Below, one piece after another: positions 27,362 to 35,549 of a stretch of 63,753 nt of DNA (its first letter is position 1; each line of letters opens with the position of its first letter). A program made the translations under genes and the position numbers. The stretch covers positions 1-63,753 of the forward strand of contig CAXBNJ010000009.1 of NCBI GenBank assembly GCA_963977125.1, read 5' to 3'. The notes beneath the pieces were generated by a model that searched no databases, was not told where the DNA came from, and saw only the letters and a list, made by a program, of their open reading frames with translations. The DNA comes from UBA2705 sp963977125. GTDB taxonomy: Bacteria; Pseudomonadota; Alphaproteobacteria; Micavibrionales; Micavibrionaceae.

Positions 27362-28681
27362 CTAAAACTTATAGCTCATACCAACGGCGATAATACCAAC
27401 ATCACCTTCAGTTTCACCATTAATATCAACGGAGGCTGTTTGACCGCCACCGTAATTAAAGCTCCGTGTCAGGTCAATTTTTTCACTTTTAATGTCAATA
27501 TACGTACCTGAGAAATCCAATGAAACACGATCATTTAATTTATAGGTCGCACCGAGCGAATACCAATTACGGTCGCCATCAGGCGTACGTGTTGAACGGT
27601 AACCATCTGTTGTTGGGCTTTGGTCGAACTGATAACCCGCTTTTAATTCCCATTGGTCATCAAGCTTATATTTAAAACCAATCGCCGCAGCATAAGTGTT
27701 TTTATAATTTTGTTCTGTTGATGAAAATGTTCCCGTAGATAATAAAACAGGTATGTCATCAAAAACTGACCAACCATACCACATAACATGCCCTTGTATC
27801 GTCAGTTTTTCATTCACATCATAGCCAGCCGCCAAACTGGCAATAGCGGGTAGATCAAGCTCTGCCATACCTGGCACTCTAATTTGAGCGCCGCCGCCAA
27901 CAGGATTAATAACGACGCGGCCATTAAGTTCATGATCGATACCATGGCGATAATGCAGACCGAATCGTAAATCTTCTTGTGGGGTCCATAACACGCCGAC
28001 ATTATAGCCCATTGATGTATCTGTACCTGATAGGTCTTGCGAACCATCACTCGATGGGTCTGGGCCTGCTGCAGCCGGCGTCGGTAAGGCGTTAACAAGC
28101 TGTGCGTCAGCATATTGAACATTAATGCCGCCACCAATAGAAAACTTATCATTTATTTTCCATGAAAGGCTCGGCGAAAAATCTAAAACTTTAAGGCTAG
28201 ATTCCGTTGAATCATAACGTCCAAAAAAATCATCATCATATTTATTGGCAAGGCCAAATGGCGCGGTTATAGAAAAACCAAGCCAAATATCGTGATTATC
28301 TGAGACAGGATAGGCTGCGAACATATTTGGTACAAGCGCTGGGTCATAAGGATTACCACTATCCTCGCCAGTTAAAGCACCTGCAAAACCACCCGCTGTT
28401 GTTGCTGAAGAGCCCGTGTTTTTAAGTTTTGAGCTTGGTATAAGTAAATGGCTACCCATTTGCATTTGGGCGCGATCAAGGCTGGCGATGCCCGCTGGAT
28501 TATAATATGCCGTAGAGGCATCCACAGGGTCAGCAGCAACGCCTGCAAAGGCCATACCGAGATGATAAGAAGATTGTTCTTGAATATAAAAGCCTGCGGC
28601 TTTTGCATCATTTGAAATTAGACCACTGCTCAGCGCGATTGTCGCCGCTGCACAGGATAATGAAAATAGACGAAAAGTCAT
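27362..28681 (-). CDS. Outer-membrane transport protein, OmpP1/FadL family
   Basis: A 14-stranded outer-membrane porin for hydrophobic substrates such as long-chain fatty acids. It has a signal peptide ending near DAKAAG, then the family opening GFYIQEQSSYHLGMAFAG, and the characteristic DASTAYYNPAGIASL. The rest alternates beta strands and ends in an aromatic residue (GMSYKF), as outer-membrane barrels do. Ligand unknown; the acyl-CoA dehydrogenase at 1910 would fit fatty-acid use, but the genes are not linked. Confidence 0.93.
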   Translation of the reverse strand: MTFRLFSLSCAAATIALSSGLISNDAKAAGFYIQEQSSYHLGMAFAGVAADPVDASTAYYNPAGIASLDRAQMQMGSHLLIPSSKLKNTGSSATTAGGFAGALTGEDSGNPYDPALVPNMFAAYPVSDNHDIWLGFSITAPFGLANKYDDDFFGRYDSTESSLKVLDFSPSLSWKINDKFSIGGGINVQYADAQLVNALPTPAAAGPDPSSDGSQDLSGTDTSMGYNVGVLWTPQEDLRFGLHYRHGIDHELNGRVVINPVGGGAQIRVPGMAELDLPAIASLAAGYDVNEKLTIQGHVMWYGWSVFDDIPVLLSTGTFSSTEQNYKNTYAAAIGFKYKLDDQWELKAGYQFDQSPTTDGYRSTRTPDGDRNWYSLGATYKLNDRVSLDFSGTYIDIKSEKIDLTRSFNYGGGQTASVDINGETEGDVGIIAVGMSYKF

Positions 28682-28828
28682 AATGTATTTCCCTTTAAAT
28701 ATTACGATATTAATTCCCCAAGACTACGCTAACTAACCTATAATAATACAGTTAGGGGATGGCGCATAGAGACCAACTATGTTGCAAGGCAACAAAGCTA
28801 AACGCGAATATCAAATTCAAAATAAAAC

Positions 28829-29461
28829 TTAACGGAGTAAGTGGTTCAGATCATTGGCAATAAAGACTGCATCATCGCTCATACGGTACATAGCGCGGAT
28901 CTTATTTTCAGCAGTAAATAAGTAAATATATGAGCTGTGATCCATTGTGTAATCAGACATTGTCTCATCTTCGACCTTACTGGCATAAACTTTATAAGCG
29001 CTCAGCACTTTATCTATTTGTGCTTGGCTGCCACCAAGGCCTATCAAACGTTCATGAAAAAGATCTGTATATTGTTTCATAACTTCGGGCGTATCACGCT
29101 CTGGATCAATGGTAATAAAGACCAGATCAATTTGATCTTGTAGCGCTGGGTCAAGCTGTTTGAAGGCTTTGAGCGTTTTTGCAAGTTCCGTTGGGCAAAT
29201 GGCCGGGCAATACGTAAAGCCGAAATAGATCAAGCGATAAGGACGCGTTAGGTTTTTATCAGTAAAGACCTGGCCTTCTTCATCAAGTAACTCAAACGGG
29301 CCACCAATGGTTGAACCACTAATCGCACGCGTCGATTGGTAAGATGATCCAGATTTATCACTATTTTGAACATTATTTTGAACACTGGCTTGCATAACAA
29401 AAGCCGCAAAAGCCACAACAAAAATAACGCCAAGTCCGGTAAAAACAAATTTCTTATTCAT
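28829..29461 (-). CDS. SCO1/SenC-type copper chaperone
   Basis: A thioredoxin-fold protein that delivers copper to the CuA site of cytochrome c oxidase. It has an N-terminal membrane anchor (FTGLGVIFVVAFAAFVM), a C85-x3-C89 copper motif in YFGFTYCPAICPTEL, and the third ligand His in YTMDHSSYIYLF. The TIDPERDTPEVMKQY stretch is typical. It lies just downstream of dnaQ on the same strand (5-base gap), an unusual linkage, and would serve the aa3 oxidase whose subunit III is at the left edge. Confidence 0.95.
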   Translation of the reverse strand: MNKKFVFTGLGVIFVVAFAAFVMQASVQNNVQNSDKSGSSYQSTRAISGSTIGGPFELLDEEGQVFTDKNLTRPYRLIYFGFTYCPAICPTELAKTLKAFKQLDPALQDQIDLVFITIDPERDTPEVMKQYTDLFHERLIGLGGSQAQIDKVLSAYKVYASKVEDETMSDYTMDHSSYIYLFTAENKIRAMYRMSDDAVFIANDLNHLLR

Positions 29462-29465
29462 AGTA

Positions 29466-30170
29466 TTAAGCTTTCTTGATTGCAGTCCATAAAGGATCTT
29501 TTAATTCAGCACATAAGGCTTCATGGGCCTTATTCTCATCCGATGAAACGTTAAATTGGCGCGGTGGGTGATAAGGGCGTTTCTTAATAAGCTCAACATC
29601 ATCACGCCCAGTGTCTTTTGTATCATTATCGTCTTTAGCACCAATAAACAAACCGTGTTGGCGGCCGCCAAGTAATTCTAAATAAACCTCAGCCAATAAT
29701 TCCGCATCAAGCAGCGCGCCGTGCAAAGTACGGCTTGTATTATCAATCTGAAACCGTCGACATAAAGAATCCAAATTCGCCGGAGAGCCTGGAAACATGC
29801 GGCGCGCCCGTAATAGCGTATCTTCGACCGTATCCATTGCAATCGGTTTATAACCAAAAAGCTCAATTTCAAAATTTATGAATTTAATATCAAAAGCGGC
29901 ATTGTGAATGACCAATTTACCGCCTTCGATAAAGTCCATAAATTCACCGACAATCTCACCAAAGACGGGTTTGTCTTGTAAAAATTCTTCTGTAATGCCG
30001 TGTACCGCTTGCGCTTCTTCGGGAATGTCGCGCTCTGGATTAATATATTGATGGTACGTCCGTCCGCTCGGCACTTGGTTAACCAGCTCAATACAGCCAA
30101 TCTCAATAATTCGATCGCCATCAAAGGGGTCAAAGCCGGTGGTTTCTGTATCTAATACAATTTCGCGCAT
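29466..30170 (-). CDS. dnaQ: DNA polymerase III subunit epsilon
   Basis: The proofreading 3'-5' exonuclease of the replicase. Exo I motif DTETTGFDP is at residues 7-15 and Exo III is LHGALLDAELLAEVY. The 234 residues match alphaproteobacterial DnaQ. Together with coaE and aroE it forms the conserved block that flanks the replication origin in this class. Confidence 0.96.
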   Translation of the reverse strand: MREIVLDTETTGFDPFDGDRIIEIGCIELVNQVPSGRTYHQYINPERDIPEEAQAVHGITEEFLQDKPVFGEIVGEFMDFIEGGKLVIHNAAFDIKFINFEIELFGYKPIAMDTVEDTLLRARRMFPGSPANLDSLCRRFQIDNTSRTLHGALLDAELLAEVYLELLGGRQHGLFIGAKDDNDTKDTGRDDVELIKKRPYHPPRQFNVSSDENKAHEALCAELKDPLWTAIKKA

Positions 30171-30193
30171 TATTTTCTCTCTATGATTTGAAC

Positions 30194-30796
30194 TTAAGGC
30201 TGGCTACGCATTATTTTGAGCAGCGTTTTGACTTGGCTCATCGTATCAGCCTTATTCAGACCTGTATTTATAACATAATCGGCCTGACGGCGCTTTTCTT
30301 TATCGGGCATTTGCGAGCGTAAAACTTTATCAAACATTTCTTCGCTCATACCTGGGCGTGCTAAAACGCGGCGTTTTTGTTCATAAAAAGGCGCGGAGAC
30401 AACAACCGCGAAATCAACAGAAAGATTCGCGCCTGTTTCAAATAGCAGTGGAATATCAAGCACCACAAAATCTAAATTATTATTGCGCGCCGCTTTAATG
30501 AAATCATTTTGCGCTTTCCAAACATGCGGATGGACAATATTTTCAAGGCGTTTGCGTGCATCATCATCATCAAAAACAATAGAGCGCAACAAGGCGCGGT
30601 CAATCGTGCCTTTAACATGCGCGTCTTCACAACTTGGAAATTCATGCAAAACATCGCGTACGGCTGCGCCGTTTTCACCCAGTGCATCGCGGGCTTCTTG
30701 GTCTGAATCAAGCACAGGCACGCCGAGTTTAGAAAACATCGCCGCCGTCGTTGATTTCCCCATACCGATAGAGCCCGTTAAACCAATAACCTTCAT
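30194..30796 (-). CDS. coaE: Dephospho-CoA kinase
   Basis: Catalyses the last step of coenzyme A synthesis. The P-loop is GLTGSIGMGKSTTA at residues 5-18. The VLDIPLLFETG segment and the RRQADYVINTG C-terminal motif are conserved in the family. The 200-residue length is normal. The aroE stop ends at the same base as the coaE start (30796), so the two are translationally coupled. Confidence 0.96.
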   Translation of the reverse strand: MKVIGLTGSIGMGKSTTAAMFSKLGVPVLDSDQEARDALGENGAAVRDVLHEFPSCEDAHVKGTIDRALLRSIVFDDDDARKRLENIVHPHVWKAQNDFIKAARNNNLDFVVLDIPLLFETGANLSVDFAVVVSAPFYEQKRRVLARPGMSEEMFDKVLRSQMPDKEKRRQADYVINTGLNKADTMSQVKTLLKIMRSQP

Positions 30797-31614
30797 TATA
30801 CCAAAACCTTTTTTATAAGCGTTTCGTCAATTTCTGGTAAAACGTCATACCAATAGTGAAAAGCGCGCTGCGCTTGATAGAGGAGCATACCAATGCCCTC
30901 TATAGTTTTATTACCGCGCGCTGCGGCGTTTTGCAATAATTCTGTTTGGCGCGGCACATAAACAATGTCATTCACCACTGCCTCAGCGGGTAATAAGGAC
31001 AAGTCTAAATCAAGCGGCGGCTTATCCGCCATACCCAATGATGTTGTGTTCACCAGTAACTTGCAGTCCGCAAGTGAGGCTGCACGATCTTCCCAGGCAA
31101 AGGCCTCGCCGCCAAATTCTTCCGCGAGTTTTTCCGCTTTAGCCAAGCTACGATTAATAATGTTAAGCTGCTTTGGTTTTTCATGGCTCAACGCACAAGC
31201 AACAGCCCGCGCCGCGCCCCCAGCGCCCAATATACAAACCGTGTCATCTTTAACTGAAAAATCAGGATATTTATGCGCAATATTCTGCCAAAAGCCGTAA
31301 GCATCCGTGTTTGCGCCGATAATTCGTCCCGTGATCGATTTATAAACCGTATTAACCGCGCCAATTTCTTGCGCGGTTTGGTCAAGTTCATCACAAAATT
31401 GAATGATTTTTTCTTTATAAGGCTGCGTAATATTAAAGCCTGCACAGCTGTCATCATTTAATAAACGCGCGACATCAGCTTCAAAATTTTCAGGGAGAAT
31501 ATGCACAGCAGAATATTGCGCGTCTATTGCGTAGCGCGCCATCCAATAATTATGGATGAGTGGTGATTTGCTCTGCGCGATAGGGTGACCGATAACGGCC
31601 GCATTCTTAGCCAT
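30796..31614 (-). CDS. aroE: Shikimate dehydrogenase
   Basis: An NADP-dependent enzyme of the aromatic amino-acid pathway. The shikimate-binding SKSPLIHNYWM lies near residue 15 and the NADP-binding GAGGAARAVACALS in the middle. GFNITQPYKEKI holds the catalytic Lys (family NVTxPxK motif, here NITQPYK). The 272 residues match. It heads aroE-coaE-dnaQ-SCO on the minus strand. Confidence 0.96.
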   Translation of the reverse strand: MAKNAAVIGHPIAQSKSPLIHNYWMARYAIDAQYSAVHILPENFEADVARLLNDDSCAGFNITQPYKEKIIQFCDELDQTAQEIGAVNTVYKSITGRIIGANTDAYGFWQNIAHKYPDFSVKDDTVCILGAGGAARAVACALSHEKPKQLNIINRSLAKAEKLAEEFGGEAFAWEDRAASLADCKLLVNTTSLGMADKPPLDLDLSLLPAEAVVNDIVYVPRQTELLQNAAARGNKTIEGIGMLLYQAQRAFHYWYDVLPEIDETLIKKVLV

Positions 31615-31665
31615 GGCTTAACTCTTTGCAAAGCGCTTACGCTATGCCCCTTAATTAAACAATTA

Positions 31666-32784
31666 TTACTTAAGGGTCTTAGTGTAATCAGGAAAGATCT
31701 TATCGGCAAGAACAGGATCACGAAATGGTACGTTACCAACATAACAAACTTCAAGGTCACGAATAATGTGATATAAATGCGCTTCGTTGATTTGATTATG
31801 CATGGATGCGTAATAAGGATTTTTCAAAACATCATTAAGCATCTCGTTCAAATAAGGACGACCTTCTGGTAGTGCAAATAACTGTGCAAGATCTTCTGTC
31901 GCTATTGATTGATTAGCAAAAACACGACGCTGATCTGAAGACATTAGAATATCATCACAAATCTCTAATGCGACGCGATCAATCATATTAATGCGGTCCT
32001 CATCAGCATACCATTGCTTAAAGGCAACTAATAATGCGCGGCCATCATATAAAGAGGCCGGATCACGCTCAAGAAAACGGCTATAAAGCATCGCCATATC
32101 GCCACGCTCTGAGCCTAAAACATGACGCCATAATTCACTATAACCTGCACTTCTCAATTCCCAGATAACTTGTAAAGTTAAGGCTTCTATATCCGCCGCG
32201 CGCATACGTTCAATTTTCAAAATCATTTCAGGGTGATGGTTTTGGTAATCAAGTGTATTATTTTCTTCGAGCCAAATATCACGCAAGGCATGGATAAAAT
32301 CACAAACCAGAGTATTTAGGAAATATGGTGAGCGCATTAATGCTTTAGGCTGAACCTGTGCGTGATTTAAAGTGGCAATAAAATCATCGGCATTAAGTGC
32401 CCAACCATCTTGCTCGCCGCCAGAAAACGCTAAGTTCCAATCATAATCCGCTGCTGTTTTTAAAAGCAATGCGCCTGTCGGGCTTAAACCGACAAGGGCT
32501 GTTAACCAATATGCGACATCATCATATTCTTTGAATGATTTTTTAAGGTCGTTGACTTCTTCAAGTTCAAACCCTGCAACATCATCAATAATTTGCCCCA
32601 AAGCAATGCTTGGGACGACATCACAATCAATAAGCGCTCTCGTCTCAACATTCGTGTCTATGTAATCATAGCTATCTGATGAATAGTGGTAAGCATTCGT
32701 CAAATCGTAGCTTTTTTCAAAACCATATGATTTTTGAAAATCAGCATCGCTTTTTTCAATGTCACTATTATCTGAGTTGCTCAT
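31666..32784 (-). CDS. DUF6782-like protein, second copy of a tandem pair
   Basis: A 372-residue protein that appears paralogous to its upstream neighbour: both share a stretch ending in MxRVxWELQxAG-like sequence (here LTLQVIWELRSAG) followed by a helix-rich C-terminal half. The family seems to match DUF6782, annotated as putative metallopeptidase, but no HExxH is visible here. The N-terminal 70 residues are acidic and Ser/Asp/Tyr-rich. The ATG at 32784 is chosen because AGGAAA lies 6 bases upstream; the longer frame to 33003 would overlap the upstream gene by 182 bases. Confidence 0.65.
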   Translation of the reverse strand: MSNSDNSDIEKSDADFQKSYGFEKSYDLTNAYHYSSDSYDYIDTNVETRALIDCDVVPSIALGQIIDDVAGFELEEVNDLKKSFKEYDDVAYWLTALVGLSPTGALLLKTAADYDWNLAFSGGEQDGWALNADDFIATLNHAQVQPKALMRSPYFLNTLVCDFIHALRDIWLEENNTLDYQNHHPEMILKIERMRAADIEALTLQVIWELRSAGYSELWRHVLGSERGDMAMLYSRFLERDPASLYDGRALLVAFKQWYADEDRINMIDRVALEICDDILMSSDQRRVFANQSIATEDLAQLFALPEGRPYLNEMLNDVLKNPYYASMHNQINEAHLYHIIRDLEVCYVGNVPFRDPVLADKIFPDYTKTLK

Positions 32785-32821
32785 AGTATTTCCTAAATCT
32801 ACTTCACTATCTGAATACACA

Positions 32822-34099
32822 TTATCGTGGTCTAAATTGAATGACTCGGCTTTGTTCATCTGAAAGGCTGGCATCTGTTGTTCCATCTGCGATGAAAAAG
32901 ACGTTTTCTTCTGATTGATCATTTTTGCTATCCCGTAAAGCCGAATTTGTTTCCAGCCCTTCAGAATGCAATTCCTGTTCCGCTTCTTTAAATGAGCGCT
33001 CAAACTTGATAAACCATAGGAAATTAGCGTTAGAGCGGTCTCTTACTTCAGTGAAAACCGGGTCGTGTAAGATGATGCTCGCATAAGGCTCAAGGTAATT
33101 TTTGCCGAAGCTTTGCTCTCCAAGCTTAGAAAGCAGTTCAAACGCTATAGTTTTGGACGCTGCAGAATCTTCTCCGAATACATAACCATTATATTCTGAG
33201 AGCATTTGCTGAATAAGAATCTTGTCTGACTTGCGGCAACGTTCTGATAAAAACCATGCTTCGAAAGCAGCTTGCGCGGCTTCACCATTATTCATGGTTC
33301 TGAAATCAGTGCAGGCTTCACGGGCATAAGCGCGGCCAATATCTGACAAGCTAGAATGTTCGATATAAGCCCAAGTCGATTTTTCACCAGCTAATTGCAG
33401 CTCCCAAGCAACGCGAACCATAAAGACATTAAGATCGGCAATTTGTGCACGATTAATAACGATCGCTTGATCAGGGTGAAAGCTTAGCGGGTTAACAGAT
33501 GTTCCGCTGTCTTTTTGCCAAAAACGTCTAATTTCACGGGCTATTAATAAAACGGCGTCATCTTGGCTCAACGATGCATTAATCAAAATGACATTCGCGT
33601 CACGAACAAATTCAGTTGTTCTGATTGTCGTTGAACTTTGAAGCGTCACGCCTTTTGTCAAAGCATAATCATATTGCGCTGTAAAAACGCGGCTGTTCTT
33701 CATAAGGTCCAGCGCGCCTTGTAAGTCTAAAGCAGGTTGTTCCTTTAAAGGATCACTACCTAAAATATCAGAAATATTTTCGCTTAAAATAGTCTCGCGC
33801 CATGAAACATCTTTATTAAAGTGCTTCGCGATTTGATCATATTTGCTTAACTGCGCATCAACATTAAAATATTCTGAGCCCTTCTCGCCAAGTTCTTCTG
33901 CGAAAGCCTCCATAAAGCTTTCCTCTTCTTCCAGATTTTCTTCAAAATCCATATAGAATAAAGGCTGATTACCAATATGCGTGGAACGCACTGGCTGCTC
34001 ATTGTTAAGGCTATAAGACACAGCGCAATTTGCTTTAGGCGCTATAATAATTTCGATACTATTTTCATTTTCGATAGACATGGAACCCGACCATTTCAT
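32822..34099 (-). CDS. DUF6782-like protein, first copy of a tandem pair
   Basis: A 425-residue soluble-looking protein. The middle (VLLIAREIRRFWQKDSGTSV, then FHPDQAIVINRAQIADLNVF and VRVAWELQLAGEKSTW) matches what I recall of the DUF6782 family, described as putative metallopeptidases. The AREIRRFW segment sits where an HExxH helix would be, but the zinc histidines are absent, so it may be an inactive relative. The acidic tail and N terminus are low complexity. Start may be ATG at 34099 or at 34081; neither has a strong ribosome site. It lies 37 bases before its paralogue, so the two likely form an operon. Confidence 0.65.
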   Translation of the reverse strand: MKWSGSMSIENENSIEIIIAPKANCAVSYSLNNEQPVRSTHIGNQPLFYMDFEENLEEEESFMEAFAEELGEKGSEYFNVDAQLSKYDQIAKHFNKDVSWRETILSENISDILGSDPLKEQPALDLQGALDLMKNSRVFTAQYDYALTKGVTLQSSTTIRTTEFVRDANVILINASLSQDDAVLLIAREIRRFWQKDSGTSVNPLSFHPDQAIVINRAQIADLNVFMVRVAWELQLAGEKSTWAYIEHSSLSDIGRAYAREACTDFRTMNNGEAAQAAFEAWFLSERCRKSDKILIQQMLSEYNGYVFGEDSAASKTIAFELLSKLGEQSFGKNYLEPYASIILHDPVFTEVRDRSNANFLWFIKFERSFKEAEQELHSEGLETNSALRDSKNDQSEENVFFIADGTTDASLSDEQSRVIQFRPR

Positions 34100-34397
34100 T
34101 TTTTATTCGACTTAACTTGTCGACACACTACATTTAATCACACAAGGCCACTATTAGCGGCACATGAGTCAATTATGCGTGGAGAGTGTTAATTCTTTCC
34201 TACCAAAAAGAAGAAAAACGAAAAAAAAAAGAAAAAAATCCTTTTTTTGCAGTAAGTTATATGATTATGAAAAATAAAAGTGGTGAGAAAACAGCGCGTA
34301 ATATGGTTATCTGCCCATAAGTATCAATAGACTTATACAGATTACAAACAGCCTAGCTTTATAGCTGAGCTATGAAACGAATTTATTTAAACCAATA
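34100..34397. other. Intergenic region with a polypurine tract
   Basis: About 300 bases between the unknown gene ending at 34398 and the first DUF6782-like gene. It contains a nearly uninterrupted purine run at about 34205-34238 (mostly A with a few G), then TCC and seven T, which can fold as an A7/T7 hairpin. It probably holds the promoter for the DUF6782-like pair. Nothing coding was recognised. Confidence 0.5.
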
Positions 34398-35027
34398 CTA
34401 TTGGCCGAAGCTGTCATCCATAATAGGCATATCTTCGACTAAAATCTCTTCACCTGATAAATCGACTTTACCATTTATGCTGATTTTTAGGTCGGCTCTT
34501 ATAAGTGAATCTTTAAAAACAAAGCAAGCGGCGCATTCGAAGCCACCTTTTGAATCAACGCGCAATACTTCTATTGGTGTGATCATGCTTGCAATAGCAC
34601 GGCGCGCAGCGAGGGGTGGTTCTTCTTGCCATTGGATATCATCAACGGATTCTAAGGCAAGGAAGCGGCCATGACGGCCACGGGCGAAATTAAAAAAGAA
34701 TTTAATGTAATCAACAATATTATCTTTTGTGATCTGAATACCCAGCTGATTATTAAGCGCATATATGGATTCACTTGAATATTCCAAAGGCATCATAGTT
34801 TCTTTATCACGGTCAATCACAAAAAAGCGGCGCGCTGGGGGCATTACATTATTATCTGCAACTTCATATAGGAAATGCTCGGGATAAAAATCTATCGGGC
34901 AGCGTATAACAGAACTGTTATCACCATCTAGAACCGTTGGTTTAATAGCATCCGCTATAATATCCAAAATCTCTTGTTTGTTTTTCTTTTCTAATTTTTC
35001 GTAGACTTCACGGAACATATTAACCAA
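34398..35027 (-). CDS. Hypothetical protein beside the origin candidate, 209 residues
   Basis: Not recognised. It begins MVNMFREVYEKLEKKNKQEI (ATG at 35027 or 35018), is acidic and soluble, and contains IDFYPEHFLYEVADNN, FFNFARGRHGRFLALESVDD and a C-terminal EEILVEDMPIMDDSFGQ. It occupies the place where many alphaproteobacteria carry ppsR (the RP001 gene) next to oriC, but the sequence does not resemble that family. Confidence 0.7.
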   Translation of the reverse strand: MVNMFREVYEKLEKKNKQEILDIIADAIKPTVLDGDNSSVIRCPIDFYPEHFLYEVADNNVMPPARRFFVIDRDKETMMPLEYSSESIYALNNQLGIQITKDNIVDYIKFFFNFARGRHGRFLALESVDDIQWQEEPPLAARRAIASMITPIEVLRVDSKGGFECAACFVFKDSLIRADLKISINGKVDLSGEEILVEDMPIMDDSFGQ

Positions 35028-35085
35028 CGCTGTTTGTAATTATTTCAGGGGCTTAAAAATATAACGAATTGGCTTTACACGCAAT

Positions 35086-35113
35086 CAAATAGATACGGGC
35101 AAATAGATACGGG
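35086..35113. repeat. Tandem 14-bp direct repeat in the origin candidate
   Basis: CAAATAGATACGGG occurs twice head to tail (35086-35099 and 35100-35113). A related TCTACGGG word recurs at 35229-35236. It may be a protein-binding iteron-like element; no known motif is assigned. Confidence 0.8.
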
Positions 35114-35246
35114 GACTTAAAACGCCAAAATATAACAATTAAAACTGAGTGTTATTGGTATTAATTGGGTGATTCGTTTGAGGCTTTGTCCTAAGCTTAA
35201 AAACCTCGAAATTTTCAACAATCCAGTATCTACGGGAAAGAGCCCC

Positions 35247-35267
35247 TGTGGTTAACTCTGTGGTTAA
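35247..35267 (-). promoter_or_regulatory. Pair of DnaA-box-like words
   Basis: Two TGTGGTTAA copies (35247-35255, 35259-35267) with a 12-base period. Their reverse complement TTAACCACA differs by one base from the DnaA box TTATCCACA. The pair also gives TTAA-N8-TTAA, one base longer than the CtrA pattern TTAA-N7-TTAA. Confidence 0.5.
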
Positions 35268-35447
35268 CTGGTTTATAACTTAGTGCATAAGCCTGTGTGC
35301 AAGAGTTACCCCCAATTGTGTGCCTAACTATACTAGTACTTCTCCATAGGCAAATTGATGACTCTGAAACTGCGCATAAAGATTCTGAAAATATCTTCAG
35401 ATTAGTAAATTAAAGAGGAGTCTTCAAAAACACCCTGTGGACTAAAA

Positions 35448-35456
35448 TGTGCATAA
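35448..35456 (-). promoter_or_regulatory. DnaA box
   Basis: TGTGCATAA, reverse complement TTATGCACA, a full match to TTWTNCACA, about 95 bases before the preferred hemE start. Confidence 0.6.
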
Positions 35457-35549
35457 AATCTTATCCCCATGACTCACAGGACCAACAACTACTATTACCA
35501 ATTAAAATATATATATTCTTTTATTAGGTTTTCTTATATCGTCTGTCTC

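Larger units (their letters stand above)
35028..35549. other. Candidate chromosomal replication origin (oriC)
   Basis: A 522-base non-coding region between an unknown minus-strand gene and hemE. In Caulobacter and relatives the origin lies next to hemE, and the surrounding aroE-coaE-dnaQ block supports this. It contains clustered words close to the DnaA box TTWTNCACA: TGTGCATAA at 35448-35456 (perfect in reverse), two TGTGGTTAA copies at 35247-35267, AGTGCATAA at 35282-35290, TGCGCATAA at 35371-35379 and TTATCCCCA at 35461-35469. A tandem 14-bp repeat lies at 35086-35113, and an AT-rich stretch (35495-35540), a plausible unwinding element, lies next to the boxes. Confidence 0.7.

Noticed and set aside
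28760..28830. Hairpin GTTGC/GCAAC between fadL and SCO
   Set aside because: Only a 5-bp stem with no T-run; it could be chance.
35252..35267. CtrA binding site in the origin candidate
   Set aside because: The two TTAA words are separated by 8 bases, not 7, so the pattern does not meet the CtrA consensus; kept only as a note on the DnaA-like pair.
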